35,092 nucleotides of DNA from Pseudomonadota bacterium (GCA_021825505.1 JAKAHP010000003.1:1-35092); one strand, 5' to 3'. Positions 1 through 9,789 are shown, counted from the first letter of the stretch. Numbers and translations are program-made. The notes: generated from the sequence alone by a model not told the origin.

Positions 1-2665
1 CCGATCTGTGCAGGTCGGCCAGCCGCTCGATGCTGCTGTAGCCGGTGCCGAGGTCGTCCATCGCCAGGCGCACGCCGAGCGCGCGCAGGCGCTCGATCGC
101 GGCGCCGTGGGCCTGCGTGTCGAACGCCTGCGCATCCAGCAGCTCCAGCGTCAGGCGCTGCGGCGCGACACCGTGGCGCTGCAGTGCCACGGCGATCCAG
201 CCGGCGCAGTCCGTGTCGAGCAGCGTCGACGCCGGCAGGTTGATCGACAGCTCGACCGCGGCGTCGGCCAATGTCCCCAGCGCCTGCTCGAGGCCGAGGC
301 GGAACAGTCGGTCGAGTTCGACGCCGCCCAGCGACGGCAGGAACGCCGCCGGCTCGACCAGTCGCCCGTCGGGCATGCGCAGCCGTGCGAGCGCCTCGAT
401 GCGCACGGTGCGTGCATCGCGCAACGCGACGATCGGCTGGCCGTGCATTTCCAGCCCGCCGCCGAACAGCTGCAGTTGCAGCGCGCGCGCCTGATCCTGC
501 GACAGCACCGCGGCGCCGGACGGCGTCGTGCACTGCGCCCAGATCGCTTCGAGCCGGCGTTGCAGGCCCACCGCCCATTGCCGCATCCAGGCGCTTGCGA
601 ACTGCGCGCCCTGTTCGCCGAACAGGGTCAGCACGCCGGCGGCGCGCCCGTCGCGGCCGACGAACGGCACCGCGACTTCGGCGCGCACATGCAACGCGAT
701 GCCGGCGTCGCGCCACGGCGCCACGCGGGCATCGTGCGCCCAGTCGTCGATGCGCTGGGTCTGCCGCGTGTGCCAGGCGTCGGCTGTCGCGCTGCGCCCG
801 CGCGGCGTTTGCAGATCTAGGCTGGGCAGGCGGGCGCGCGCGAACAGTTGTGCGACCTGGGCGTCGCCGGCGCGTGCGGCGCTGCGTTCGACCACCAGTT
901 CAGCGTCGTGGTTCGGACGGATCAGCGCGACCGCGACGATGCCGGGCAGCGCGGCGATGAACTCGACTTCGCGTTGCGCCGCGTCGCTCCAGCGCGTGCC
1001 GGGATCCGGTCGCGGCCGCGACAACGTTTGCAGATACATCTGCGTGACATCCTCGGCGGCGGCGAACTCGGCTTGCAGCTGGTCGTGCGTGCGTGCGTCG
1101 ACGATGCGCAGCAATTGCCAGCGGCGGCTCGCCGAAAGCCGCGCGCTGCCCAGTGCATCGGCCAGCAGCGTGCGATACAGCACCGAGGCGCGTGCCAGCA
1201 TCGAGCCGCTGACGCCGGCCAGACAGTGCAGGGTACCGAGCTGGCGCGCCTGCTGCAGCACGGCGTCGCGCGTGGCCTGCGGCGCCACCCGCAGCTGCAA
1301 TTGCTGCAACTGCTGGCGCCTGATCTCGTCGCGCTGCGCGGCGTCCAGCCCGGCCAGCAGCGCGCTGCCCTGGGCATCGGCGCGCAGCTCGCGCTCGAGC
1401 GCTTCGAGGTAGCTCGCATGGATGCGCTCGGCCCACGCCGTGTGCTCGCCGAGCACCGCGGCAGCGTCGGCACCGTAGGGCGACAGCTCGCGCTCGGGCG
1501 CGTCGACAGCGTCGCTGACGCCGAACTGCCACCAGCTGTGGCGCGTTTCCTTGTGCTGCTTGAGCTGGTACATCGACGCGTCGGCCACGCGCAGCAGCAG
1601 GTCGGGGTCGGTGGCGTCGAGCGGGTAGCGCGCCACGCCCAGCGTCAGGCCGACCTGGGCGCTGGCGCCACCGGCCAGCGCCACCGGCGCGGTGCCGGCG
1701 TCGTGGATGCGCGTGAACACCGCGCCAAGTTGCGCCGTGGCGTGCACTGGGTCGAGATCCTCGATGACGACGACGAATTCGTCGCCGCCGAGCCGGGCGA
1801 TCAACTCGCTGGCGCGCTGCTGCGCGGCCCAGCGGTGCGCCAGCTCGCGCAGCAGCGCATCGCCGGCTTCGTGCCCGTGGCGGTCGTTGACCTCCTTGAA
1901 ACCGTCGAGGTCGATGTAGCCGACCGCGACCTGGGTGCCGCCACGGCGCGCGCGCGCCAGCGCGTCGTGCAGGCGCAGCTGCAGCGCGAGGCGGTTGGGC
2001 AGCCCGGTCAGGGCATCGTGCAGTGATTGGTGCGCAGCGCGCGCGCGCAGTCGTGACAGACCGACGAAGGAGGACTCGGTGCGCACGCCGGCCAGCGCCA
2101 GATAGCCGTAGTACAGCAAGGCCAGCGCGCCGATCGGCTGCAGCGTCGGGTCACCGCTGGTGAACAGCCGCAGCGTGCTGCTCAGCGCCGCCGGCAGCAT
2201 GAACAGGAAGGACGAGGTCGCATCGGACGACTGCTGCGCGGCGCCGGCGCCGCACACCGCGGCGATCACCGCAGCCACCAGCAGTTCGTCGAATGCCGAC
2301 GCCTGTGCCGGCAACAACGGCAGCGCCGCCCACACCAGACCCAGCACGAATACGCTCAGCCGCAGCCGGCGCAACCAGCGCGCGCCATGGCGGCCTGCTT
2401 CCAGATCCTCGCGCGCGGCAAACCAGATGCCCAGTCGCAGCATGTGGCCGGCCAGAACCGCGCCGACCCAGGCCGTCAGGCCTGCCGTCGAAGCGTGCGC
2501 GTGCAACTCCCAGGCGAGCAGCATGGCCGGCAGCACGCTGCCGACGAGGCCGATCGGAATGGTCGGCAGCAGCGACGCAGCCTGGTCGAGCGCGCTGAGC
2601 TCGGCTTCGGCAGCCGGCAAGGGCAGGCCGGGGTCGCGGGGGCCCGGGGAGGGCGAGGAGGACAT
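1..2665 (-). CDS. Membrane GGDEF-globin-GAF-EAL c-di-GMP enzyme (C-terminus cut by window edge)
   Basis: Bifunctional-type c-di-GMP protein. It starts at the ATG at 2665 and still reads open at base 1, giving 888 codons. Residues about 30-190 form roughly six hydrophobic segments. The GGDEF motif is at residues 293-297, followed by a 'SWW' linker. A helical globin-coupled-sensor-like region follows, with a candidate proximal His480 in LGTLHCLAGV. Next comes a GAF-like domain ending near residue 720. EAL reads IEALARL (residues 757-759), followed by MDDLGTGYSS just before the edge. The usual inhibitory RxxD before GGDEF is RASE here. The EAL segment that reads LELLES or LELLEN in the paralogues is LELLDA, so phosphodiesterase activity is uncertain. 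It is divergent from the paralogue that begins at 2831. Family assignment is secure; the globin call rests on pattern and on comparison with the two paralogues. Confidence 0.9.
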   Translation of the reverse strand, partial: MSSSPSPGPRDPGLPLPAAEAELSALDQAASLLPTIPIGLVGSVLPAMLLAWELHAHASTAGLTAWVGAVLAGHMLRLGIWFAAREDLEAGRHGARWLRRLRLSVFVLGLVWAALPLLPAQASAFDELLVAAVIAAVCGAGAAQQSSDATSSFLFMLPAALSSTLRLFTSGDPTLQPIGALALLYYGYLALAGVRTESSFVGLSRLRARAAHQSLHDALTGLPNRLALQLRLHDALARARRGGTQVAVGYIDLDGFKEVNDRHGHEAGDALLRELAHRWAAQQRASELIARLGGDEFVVVIEDLDPVHATAQLGAVFTRIHDAGTAPVALAGGASAQVGLTLGVARYPLDATDPDLLLRVADASMYQLKQHKETRHSWWQFGVSDAVDAPERELSPYGADAAAVLGEHTAWAERIHASYLEALERELRADAQGSALLAGLDAAQRDEIRRQQLQQLQLRVAPQATRDAVLQQARQLGTLHCLAGVSGSMLARASVLYRTLLADALGSARLSASRRWQLLRIVDARTHDQLQAEFAAAEDVTQMYLQTLSRPRPDPGTRWSDAAQREVEFIAALPGIVAVALIRPNHDAELVVERSAARAGDAQVAQLFARARLPSLDLQTPRGRSATADAWHTRQTQRIDDWAHDARVAPWRDAGIALHVRAEVAVPFVGRDGRAAGVLTLFGEQGAQFASAWMRQWAVGLQRRLEAIWAQCTTPSGAAVLSQDQARALQLQLFGGGLEMHGQPIVALRDARTVRIEALARLRMPDGRLVEPAAFLPSLGGVELDRLFRLGLEQALGTLADAAVELSINLPASTLLDTDCAGWIAVALQRHGVAPQRLTLELLDAQAFDTQAHGAAIERLRALGVRLAMDDLGTGYSSIERLADLHRS

Positions 2666-2733
2666 CAGAGCTGGGGCACGAGGCGTAGGAGGAGTATCTA
2701 AACGTTCTTGAATACGTCGGTTTTGTTTGATAC

Positions 2734-2758
2734 CTCGATTTTCATACAGGTAATCGAG
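2734..2758. repeat. Inverted repeat in the divergent intergenic region
   Basis: Seven-base arms CTCGATT (2734-2740) and AATCGAG (2752-2758) are perfect complements separated by 11 bases. They lie in the AT-richer gap between two divergent c-di-GMP genes. They could be a regulator site or part of a promoter-proximal hairpin. No consensus for a known regulator is recognised. The remainder of 2666-2830 contains no gene I can support. Confidence 0.3.
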
Positions 2759-2830
2759 CTATGAATTGATCCAATCGCTAGACACTGGCAATTTGATCGA
2801 CCTCCGTCAAGCTGGGGCCCGAACCCGTGC

Positions 2831-5800
2831 ATGGTGCGACGACGATGTGTCCCAGCACGATCGCACTCGCCTAACATCGGATTACGCTCCCTTAGGCGGG
2901 TGCCCGCCACGGCGAGCGCCGCACACTCGAAAAGGTCTGGACTGCAATTGCGCGCGCACCGCACCCTGTTGATCAACGCCGCTACCGCCGCCGCCTATCT
3001 GGCGCTGGCGGAATTGCCGGCGCTGGTGTTTCGAGGCGCATCGCCGCTGTGGCCGCCGGCCGCGCTGGCCGCGTTCGTCGTGCTGCGCTGCGGCTGGAGG
3101 GCGGCGCCCGGCGTGTTCATCGGTTCGCTGCTGGCCAATCTGCTGGCGTCGCGCCTGGGGCCCGGCGCCGCGCTGGTCGCCTCGCTGGGCAACGTCGGCG
3201 CACCGCTGCTCGGCCGTGCCCTGATGCGCCGCCTGGGCGGCACGCTCGAGGCCTGGTGGGAAAGCCCGCGCGCCGAACTCGCCTTCCTGTTCGCGATGGG
3301 GGCGGGGCAATCGCTGCTGTCGGCCGCGGTCGGCACCGGCGGCATGGTCGTGTTCGGCCGCCTGCCGCACGGCGCGGCTGACGCGCTGCTCGGCTGGGCG
3401 GTCGGCGACGCCAGCGCGGTGATGATGCTGACGCCGCTGATGGAAATCGCCTGGACGCGCTGGCGCGGCACCGAGCAGCCGCCGCTGGGTCCGCCGCTGC
3501 CCATCGCCGCGGCGTTCGCGCTGGTGCTGGTGATCTGGGCGCTGGCGGCGGGCGCCGGGGCGTTGACGCCGGCCCAGCGCACCGGGCTGCTCGGGCTGAT
3601 CATGTTTCCGTTGATCGGCTCGGTGTTCGCGCTCGATGCGGCGGTCACTGCGGGGCTGCTGGCGTTCGTCTTCGTGCTGTTGACCACATCCGCCGCGGTC
3701 GGCGTGCCGATCGTCGCCCAGGTATCGTCGGCGCAGACCATCGTCGCGCTCGAGTTCTTCCTGCTCTCAGTCGGCGGCGCGGTCAGCTTCGCGTCGGCGC
3801 TGCAGCACGCGCGGCGCGGTGCGCTGCGCCGCTTGCAGCAGCAGGCCGCGCAGCTCGACACGCTGGCGCGCGAACGCGCCGACACGCTGCTCGAACAGCG
3901 TGAACAGTTCCACGCCCAGATCGTGCAGCTGTCGGAGCTGACCACGGTGCTGGCCGCGGTCAACCAGCTGATCGCGCAGGCGCAGGACGACGCCGGCCTG
4001 CTGCAGCGTTTCTGCGACCGCGTCGCCGCGTTGCGCGGCGTCGCGCTGGCCTGGATCGGCCGCCCCGACGACGCCGGGCGCTTCGCAGTGCTGGCCAGTG
4101 CCGGCCAGGCGCGCGCCTACCTGGACGGCATCACGATCGTCGTCGATCCCGCATCGGCGCTGGGCCAGGGGCCGACGGGCCAGGTCTGGCTGCGGCAGCA
4201 GGCGGTATTCGTCGGCGACCTCGCGGCCGACCCCGCACTGGCGCCGTGGCGCGAGCGCCAGCATGCCTACGGCATCCTGGCGGCGGCCAGCCTGCCGCTG
4301 TTCCGCGGCGGCCGCATCTGGGCCGTGCTCAATCTGTACCTGACCGCGACCACCGCGTTCGATGTCGAGCTGCGCAAGGTCGCCGAGCGCATCGCCGCCG
4401 ACATCTCGATCGGGCTCGATCGGCTCGACGCGATCCACACCGAGCGCGCGCAGTCGCGCATCAACGCCGCGCTGCTGTCGAACCTCAGCGTCGGCGTGAC
4501 CGTGATGCGCTACCCCGAACGCGTGTTCGAGCACGTCAACGAGCGCCTGCTCGAAATGGCCGGGGCCGCCGACCTGGCCGAGTTGCAGAAGTATCCGGCG
4601 TCCGATTTCTATGACGATCCGGCCGACTACGCGCGGGTCGGCGAGCTCGCGCGCGAGGTGCTCGAGCATGGGCGCGGTGCGCTGCAGGACGTGCGCTACC
4701 GCCGCCTCGACGGGCGCGCGCTGATGCTCGACACCGGCGGCGTCAGGCTCGACCTGGGCGACGGCGTGCAGCGCATCCTGTGGACCCAGGTCGACGTCAG
4801 CGAGCGCCACCGCCAGGCCCAGCAGCTGCGCGCGGCGACCACGTCGCGCGCCGCGCTGCTGGCCAACACGGTCGCGGCGATCGACATGGTGCGCTATCCC
4901 GAGCGCGTCATCACCGAAGTCAACCAGGGCTTCCTCGACATCTTCGGCTATGCGTCGGCCGACGAAGTGGTCGGCCAGTCGACCGCGATCATCTACGCCA
5001 AGATCACCGAGTCGCAGCGCATGGCCGAGCTGTCGCAGCGCATTCTCGAGGTCGGCGAGGGCAACCTCGACGAACTCGAGGTCTTGCGCCACGACGGCAC
5101 GCTGGTCTACCTCGACGTGCACGGGCGCCGCCTGGACGGCGACGACCCGAGCCACCCGCTGATCGTCTGGACTTCGATCGACGTGACCCGGCGCCGCGCA
5201 CTCACCGAGGAGCTCAAGCGGCTGGCGATGTTCGATGCGCTGACCGGGCTGCCGAACCGGCGCGCGGTGGAGGCGCATATAGGCCGCGCCATCGAGCGCG
5301 CCAAGCGCCACGGCAGCGCGGTCGCGGTCGGCATGATCGACCTCGACGACTTCAAGCCGGTGAACGACCGCCTCGGCCACGAGGCCGGGGACCGCCTGCT
5401 GCAGCAGCTGGCGGCGCGCCTGCAGGGGGTGATGCGCACCATCGACCTGGTCGGCCGCTTCGGCGGCGACGAGTTCGTCATCGTGCTCGAGGACCTGAAG
5501 CCCGACGCGGTGGCCGCGCAGCTCGAACAGATCCTGGCGCGGGTGCACGAAGCCGTCGAGACGCCGTTCACGCCTGGCGACGGCTCCGGCGTCTACATCG
5601 AGATGAGCCTGGGGCTGGCGGTCTACCCGATCGACTCGGATCAGCCCGACGCGCTGCTGCGCGCCGCCGACGCGGCGATGTACCAGGCGAAGAAGAACAA
5701 GGTCGAGCGAACCAGCTGGTGGATGATGGGCGCCAGCGCGCCGAGCGTGACGGAGGCTCCGTTCGACCCGTTCAGCGAGGAGTCGCAGAAGAACCTGGCC

Positions 5801-7744
5801 GGCATCGCGGGGCAGATGCACGAAATCGCCGACGAGTTCACCTCGGCGTTCTACGACGAACTGGGCAAGCGCGACGAGGGTGCGAAAGTCCTCGCCGCGC
5901 TGACCGAGGACGAACTCGCCGAGCTGAAGGCGATCCAGGCGCGCCACTTCGCCTTCCTGCTCGCGCCGGACACGCGCGCGCACCAGATCGCCGCGCGCGG
6001 ACGCGCGGTCGGGCGCATCCACGCCCTGAGTGGGCTCAGCGCGGCGACCATGAGCGACGCCTACGCGCTGTACCGCGAATTGCTGCGCTGGCACCTCGAC
6101 GCCTGGGGCATGCAGACGCGCGTGCGCTACCGTACGCTGCGCGCTGCCGACGAGCGGCTGCAGATCGAGATGCAGGCCGAGCTCGACGCGATGCAGGGTG
6201 TGGTCAACCAGTACAACGAAGCGCTGGCGCGCCCGGGCGCGGCGCAGGCCCCGATGGTCGAGCTGGTGCAGCGTGAGCTCGACATCGTCGCCGCGCTGCC
6301 GGGCATTGTCGCGGTGCTGGTGATGCGCCCCCAGGCCGACGGGCTGGTGCACGCCGAACTGGCCGCCGGCGAGTCGGCCGAGGCGGTGCTCAAGGTGCTC
6401 GGCGATCCCTCGATGATGCCGACGCTGGACGCCAGCAGCCCGGCCGGGCAGGGCCTGGTACGCGCCGCCTGGGTGTCGGGCAATATCGAACGCATCGACT
6501 CCTACGGGCGCGACGCGCGCTCGCTGCACTGGGCGCAGCCCATGCTCGCGCTGGGCGTGCGCAGCATGGTCGCGGTGCCGGTGCAGGGCGCGCGCAGCCA
6601 GTTCGTGCTGGCCCTGCTCGGCGGCTTCCGCAGCCAGTTCTCGGGGAGCTGGGTGCAGACCTTCCTGGTCTCGCTGCAAAGCCGCTGGATCGGCATCATG
6701 AGCCGCACCGCGTCGACCCTCGAGGTCACCGAGCCGGACCGCGTCGCACGCTACCGCGAGCTGCTCTATGCGCGCAGCCTGAGCATGCATCTGCAGCCGG
6801 TGGTCGACACGCGCAGCGGCGAGGTCGTCAAGGTCGAGGCCCTGGCGCGCCTGCTCGACGGCGACGAAGTCATCGCGCCGGGGCGCTTCCTGCCGGCGCT
6901 GCGCTCGGCCGACCTCGACGTGCTGTTCCGCGCCGGGCTCGATCTCAGCCTGGCCTGGTTGCAGCAATGCCGCGGGCGCGGCCGCGCGCTGGGTATTTCG
7001 CTGAATCTGCCGCCGTCGATGCTGGTGCACGCGGAATGCGCGCAGTGGATCGACGACGGCCTGCGCCGCTTCGAGCTGCCGCCGCCGGCGCTGACGCTGG
7101 AGCTGCTCGAGTCGCAGGAGTTCGACGACGTGCAGCACGACCGCGCGATCCGCGCGCTGGGCGACCTCGGCGTGATGCTGGCGATCGACGATCTGGGCTC
7201 CGGCTACAGCAGCCTGAGCCGGCTGGCCAGTCTCCCGTTCGACGTGATCAAGGTCGATCAGAGCATCACCGCCGAAGTGATGCGCGCGCCACTGAAGGTG
7301 CTCAGCCTGATTCGCACCGTGGTGCAGATCGGCAAGGACCTCGACCGCGACGTCATCGTCGAGGGTGCCGAAACGCACGATGTGCTCGACGCGGTGACCG
7401 TGCTCGGCGCGCATCACGTGCAGGGCTACGCGATCGCGCGCCCGATGCCGCCCGAGGCCTTTTTCGACTGGGAACGGCAGCACCGGGCGGCGTGGCAACC
7501 GGTCGGTGGCGTCGACACCTGGCTCGGCGCGCTGGCCTATGGCTGGCTGTACATGCACAGCGAGGGCGGGCGTTACCCGACCCCGCATGCGCAATGCCCG
7601 CTGACGCGCTTCCTGGGCGCGCAAGGGCTGGCGCACGCCGATGCGGCGGCGTGGCACGCGCAGTTGCACGGCGAGGTCGCGCCGCAGGAACGCCGCGCGC
7701 TGCAGGCCCGGCTGATCGACTGGCTGGCGCGGCGCATCGGCTGA
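2831..7744 (+). CDS. MASE1-GAF-PAS-PAS-GGDEF-globin-GAF-EAL c-di-GMP enzyme with Cys/His tail
   Basis: A 1637-residue multidomain c-di-GMP synthase/phosphodiesterase. Residues about 45-325 are hydrophobic and match the MASE1 membrane input domain. A coiled linker, GAF (about 375-535) and two PAS-like repeats, each opening with MRYPERV or MVRYPERV, follow. GGDEF is at 878-882 with an intact I-site RTID. After a 'SWWMMG' linker comes a globin-coupled-sensor-like domain with candidate proximal His1064 (GRIHALSG), then a GAF-like domain. EAL (VEALARL, 1336-1338) keeps the expected N, DDLGSGYSS, KVD and VEGAET residues, so both enzymatic halves look intact. The last 80 residues hold His1576, Cys1589, His1609 and His1613, resembling a zinc-binding CZB-like tail. 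The start is uncertain: residues 1-39 have poor coding character, and CTG/TTG codons at 2942 and 2948 follow an AAAGG at 2932-2935. Confidence 0.92.
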   Translation: MVRRRCVPARSHSPNIGLRSLRRVPATASAAHSKRSGLQLRAHRTLLINAATAAAYLALAELPALVFRGASPLWPPAALAAFVVLRCGWRAAPGVFIGSLLANLLASRLGPGAALVASLGNVGAPLLGRALMRRLGGTLEAWWESPRAELAFLFAMGAGQSLLSAAVGTGGMVVFGRLPHGAADALLGWAVGDASAVMMLTPLMEIAWTRWRGTEQPPLGPPLPIAAAFALVLVIWALAAGAGALTPAQRTGLLGLIMFPLIGSVFALDAAVTAGLLAFVFVLLTTSAAVGVPIVAQVSSAQTIVALEFFLLSVGGAVSFASALQHARRGALRRLQQQAAQLDTLARERADTLLEQREQFHAQIVQLSELTTVLAAVNQLIAQAQDDAGLLQRFCDRVAALRGVALAWIGRPDDAGRFAVLASAGQARAYLDGITIVVDPASALGQGPTGQVWLRQQAVFVGDLAADPALAPWRERQHAYGILAAASLPLFRGGRIWAVLNLYLTATTAFDVELRKVAERIAADISIGLDRLDAIHTERAQSRINAALLSNLSVGVTVMRYPERVFEHVNERLLEMAGAADLAELQKYPASDFYDDPADYARVGELAREVLEHGRGALQDVRYRRLDGRALMLDTGGVRLDLGDGVQRILWTQVDVSERHRQAQQLRAATTSRAALLANTVAAIDMVRYPERVITEVNQGFLDIFGYASADEVVGQSTAIIYAKITESQRMAELSQRILEVGEGNLDELEVLRHDGTLVYLDVHGRRLDGDDPSHPLIVWTSIDVTRRRALTEELKRLAMFDALTGLPNRRAVEAHIGRAIERAKRHGSAVAVGMIDLDDFKPVNDRLGHEAGDRLLQQLAARLQGVMRTIDLVGRFGGDEFVIVLEDLKPDAVAAQLEQILARVHEAVETPFTPGDGSGVYIEMSLGLAVYPIDSDQPDALLRAADAAMYQAKKNKVERTSWWMMGASAPSVTEAPFDPFSEESQKNLAGIAGQMHEIADEFTSAFYDELGKRDEGAKVLAALTEDELAELKAIQARHFAFLLAPDTRAHQIAARGRAVGRIHALSGLSAATMSDAYALYRELLRWHLDAWGMQTRVRYRTLRAADERLQIEMQAELDAMQGVVNQYNEALARPGAAQAPMVELVQRELDIVAALPGIVAVLVMRPQADGLVHAELAAGESAEAVLKVLGDPSMMPTLDASSPAGQGLVRAAWVSGNIERIDSYGRDARSLHWAQPMLALGVRSMVAVPVQGARSQFVLALLGGFRSQFSGSWVQTFLVSLQSRWIGIMSRTASTLEVTEPDRVARYRELLYARSLSMHLQPVVDTRSGEVVKVEALARLLDGDEVIAPGRFLPALRSADLDVLFRAGLDLSLAWLQQCRGRGRALGISLNLPPSMLVHAECAQWIDDGLRRFELPPPALTLELLESQEFDDVQHDRAIRALGDLGVMLAIDDLGSGYSSLSRLASLPFDVIKVDQSITAEVMRAPLKVLSLIRTVVQIGKDLDRDVIVEGAETHDVLDAVTVLGAHHVQGYAIARPMPPEAFFDWERQHRAAWQPVGGVDTWLGALAYGWLYMHSEGGRYPTPHAQCPLTRFLGAQGLAHADAAAWHAQLHGEVAPQERRALQARLIDWLARRIG

Positions 7745-7765
7745 CGCACGGCCGGCGCCGCGGCT

Positions 7766-8191
7766 TCAGCGCGCCGAGGCCCGCGCGCGCGGCGCTGCGC
7801 GCCCCTGGCGCTGCATTTCGCGGCCGAGCTGGAACACCGAGGCGACGCGTCCGTAATCGATCGCCGGCGGCGCGTGGGACGCGTCGTCGAGCTCGCGCTC
7901 GACCGCGGCTGCCAGCGCGGCGCCGTCGAGCGCGCAGTGCGCACGGCGCCCGGGGCCGTAGCGCGTTACGCGCCCGGCGTGGCGCTGCAGTTGCTGCTGC
8001 GCTTCCAGTGCGGCGCACAGCGCGGCCATCTGGCGCCGCGAGACGACGATGTCGGCGGCATCGTCGAGCAGGCTGCGCAGCACTTCGGGCGCCAGCGGCA
8101 GCCGCGCGCAACGCACGAAGCTGCACAGGCGTATCGCCGCCTGCCGCAACTGCGCGGCATCGAGCGCCTTGCGCTGCGCGCGCGTGGGCAT
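7766..8191 (-). CDS. Hypothetical protein downstream of cbbM
   Basis: A 141-residue open frame starting 24 bases after the cbbM stop, on the same strand, so probably co-transcribed. The product is Ala/Arg-rich and predicted mostly helical, with no signal peptide or membrane segment. I recognise no family and no catalytic motif. Its N-terminal part (residues 1-70) reads like a helical bundle with the pattern LRSLLDDAADIVVSRRQM. It is not CbbQ or CbbO, which often follow cbbM elsewhere. No clear Shine-Dalgarno sequence precedes the ATG at 8191. It is convergent with the large GGDEF-EAL gene that ends at 7744. It could be a small RuBisCO-linked accessory protein, but only its position supports that. 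Confidence 0.6.
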   Translation of the reverse strand: MPTRAQRKALDAAQLRQAAIRLCSFVRCARLPLAPEVLRSLLDDAADIVVSRRQMAALCAALEAQQQLQRHAGRVTRYGPGRRAHCALDGAALAAAVERELDDASHAPPAIDYGRVASVFQLGREMQRQGRAAPRARASAR

Positions 8192-8215
8192 GGCGGGGCG
8201 GCTCGACGTCGCCGC

Positions 8216-9601
8216 TCAGCCGCCGACGCCGAGCCGGCTGCGCCAGCCCGGGTACAGCGCGTCGGCGTCGTGCGGGAACGATTCGAAGGCGCGCGCGAAT
8301 TCACGGTGCTCGCGCGCCCAGTCCAGCGGATCGGCGCCGGCCTTCCAGCATTCGTAAGCCTGGCGCAGCGAGATAGCGCCGGCCGCCGGACTGTCGAGGT
8401 GGCCGTAGGAGCCGCCGCCGGCGGTGTTGATGATGTTGCCGTGGCCGAGGTTGTCGAAAAAGCCCGGCAGGCGCAGCGCGTTCATGCCGCCGGAGATGAT
8501 CGGCGTGGTCGGCTTCATGCCGAACCACTTCTGGAAGTAGACCGGGCCCTGGCACTCGTCGCGCTCGATCATGTAGGCGATGATGCGGTCGTCGCCTTCG
8601 CCTTCCATCTTGCCGTAGCCCATCGTGCCGACGTGGATGCCCGAGGCGCCCTGCAGCCGCGCCATCTTGGCCAGCACGAAGGCGGTATAGCCGCGCCTGG
8701 ACGACGGCGAGGTGATCGCGCCGTGGCCGGCGCGGTGGTAATGCAGGTACTGGTTCGGATACTGGCGGCGCGCGGTCGTCACCATGCCCGGGCCGCCGAC
8801 GTAGCCGTCGACCAGGAAGGCCAGCTTGTCGGCGTCGGGGCCGAAGGTCTCGAGCGCGAAGTCGGCGCGCGCGCACATCTCGTAGTGATCATCGGCGGTG
8901 ATGTTCATCGAGAACAGCTTGGCCTGGCCGGTCTCGTCCTGCGCGCGCTTCAAGGCGTCGTAGACCAGCGGCAGCGTTTGCTTGATCGGTGCGAACACCT
9001 GGTTGCCCTGCGGCTCGTCGTTCTTGATGAAATCGCCGCCGAGCCAGAACTGGTAGGCGGCGTCGGCGAAGGGCTGCGGGCGCAGACCGAGCTTGGGCTT
9101 GATGATCGTGCCCGAGATGTAGCCGCCGTCGCGTACCGGGCGACCGAGGATGCGCCACAGGTCGGCAATGTCCTTGGACGGTCCGTCGAACATCTGGATC
9201 ACGCGGTCGGGCATGTGGAAGTCGATCATCTTCGCGTGCGCGATGTCGCCCATGCCCTGGTTGTTGCCGATGGTCAGCGTCAGGAACGACACCAGCATGA
9301 AGCGGCCGTCGATCACGTTGCGGTCGAACAGCTCGATCGGATAGGCGATGCGCATGTCCTCGCTGGCCTCGTCGATGTGATAGACGAGGGCGTCGACGCC
9401 GCGCGTGAAGTCGTCGGTGGTCGACACCTCGACGTTGGTTCCGGTCGACGATTCGGCAGCGAAGTGCGCGGCAGCCTCCAGATAGGCGATGCCGCCCTTC
9501 GGCTTCATCTTGTACGCGACGAGGATGTGACGGCCACCGGCGATCAGGTCCTCCTCGCGGAGGCTGAGGTCGGCGTAGCGGTGGGATTGATCGTGGGCCA
9601 T
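8216..9601 (-). CDS. cbbM: Form II ribulose-1,5-bisphosphate carboxylase/oxygenase (CbbM)
   Basis: The 461-residue large subunit of form II RuBisCO, which carboxylates RuBP in the Calvin-Benson cycle as a homo-oligomer without small subunits. Diagnostic segments are the active-site lysine in [10 protein letters not shown] (Lys193, the carbamylation site), [31 protein letters not shown] (loop 6 region) and [10 protein letters not shown], all in the order seen in the Rhodospirillum rubrum enzyme. Length is normal for form II. No cbbL/cbbS, cbbR, cbbQ or cbbO is adjacent in this window. A small unknown gene follows it closely. No convincing Shine-Dalgarno precedes the ATG at 9601. A CbbR-like operator lies about 80 bases upstream. 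Form II enzymes have low CO2/O2 specificity, so expression at low O2 or high CO2 is expected from family knowledge. Confidence 0.98.
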   Translation of the reverse strand: MAHDQSHRYADLSLREEDLIAGGRHILVAYKMKPKGGIAYLEAAAHFAAESSTGTNVEVSTTDDFTRGVDALVYHIDEASEDMRIAYPIELFDRNVIDGRFMLVSFLTLTIGNNQGMGDIAHAKMIDFHMPDRVIQMFDGPSKDIADLWRILGRPVRDGGYISGTIIKPKLGLRPQPFADAAYQFWLGGDFIKNDEPQGNQVFAPIKQTLPLVYDALKRAQDETGQAKLFSMNITADDHYEMCARADFALETFGPDADKLAFLVDGYVGGPGMVTTARRQYPNQYLHYHRAGHGAITSPSSRRGYTAFVLAKMARLQGASGIHVGTMGYGKMEGEGDDRIIAYMIERDECQGPVYFQKWFGMKPTTPIISGGMNALRLPGFFDNLGHGNIINTAGGGSYGHLDSPAAGAISLRQAYECWKAGADPLDWAREHREFARAFESFPHDADALYPGWRSRLGVGG

Positions 9602-9681
9602 GACGGTGCGGGATAGGGGAGCGGGACAAACGGGAACGGTATAAACCTTACAAGAAATAAGCTTTTACACATTGTGGGGCG

Positions 9682-9705
9682 TCAATATTGCTGACGACCT
9701 GCTGA
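9682..9705 (-). promoter_or_regulatory. Candidate CbbR operator and -35 element upstream of cbbM
   Basis: TCA-N7-TGA (9682-9694) fits the published CbbR recognition pattern TNA-N7/8-TNA and the LysR T-N11-A rule. The second half is reused in TGA-N8-TGA (9692-9705), giving two overlapping sites. On the minus strand a TTGACG (9680-9685) overlaps the box and could be a -35 element, though no good -10 is seen about 17 bases downstream. The motif is short and could occur by chance. Its position upstream of cbbM is the main support. Confidence 0.4.
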
Positions 9706-9789
9706 CTAAGGAAAACCCTGATCTGGCGCGGGCGTGGCGGCGCGCGCCGCCCATGCACTAAGCTGCGTGACCTTTGCGCGAAGCCACCG

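Noticed and set aside
8-2026. Long plus-strand frames at the left edge
   Set aside because: They are shadows of the minus-strand GGDEF-EAL gene, whose frame contains GGDEF, EAL and DDLGTGYSS.
3767-7669. A 1300-codon open frame on the minus strand opposite the large GGDEF-EAL gene
   Set aside because: It is Arg/Gln/Ala/His-rich low-complexity sequence with no domains, caused by high GC on the complement of a real gene with clear motifs.
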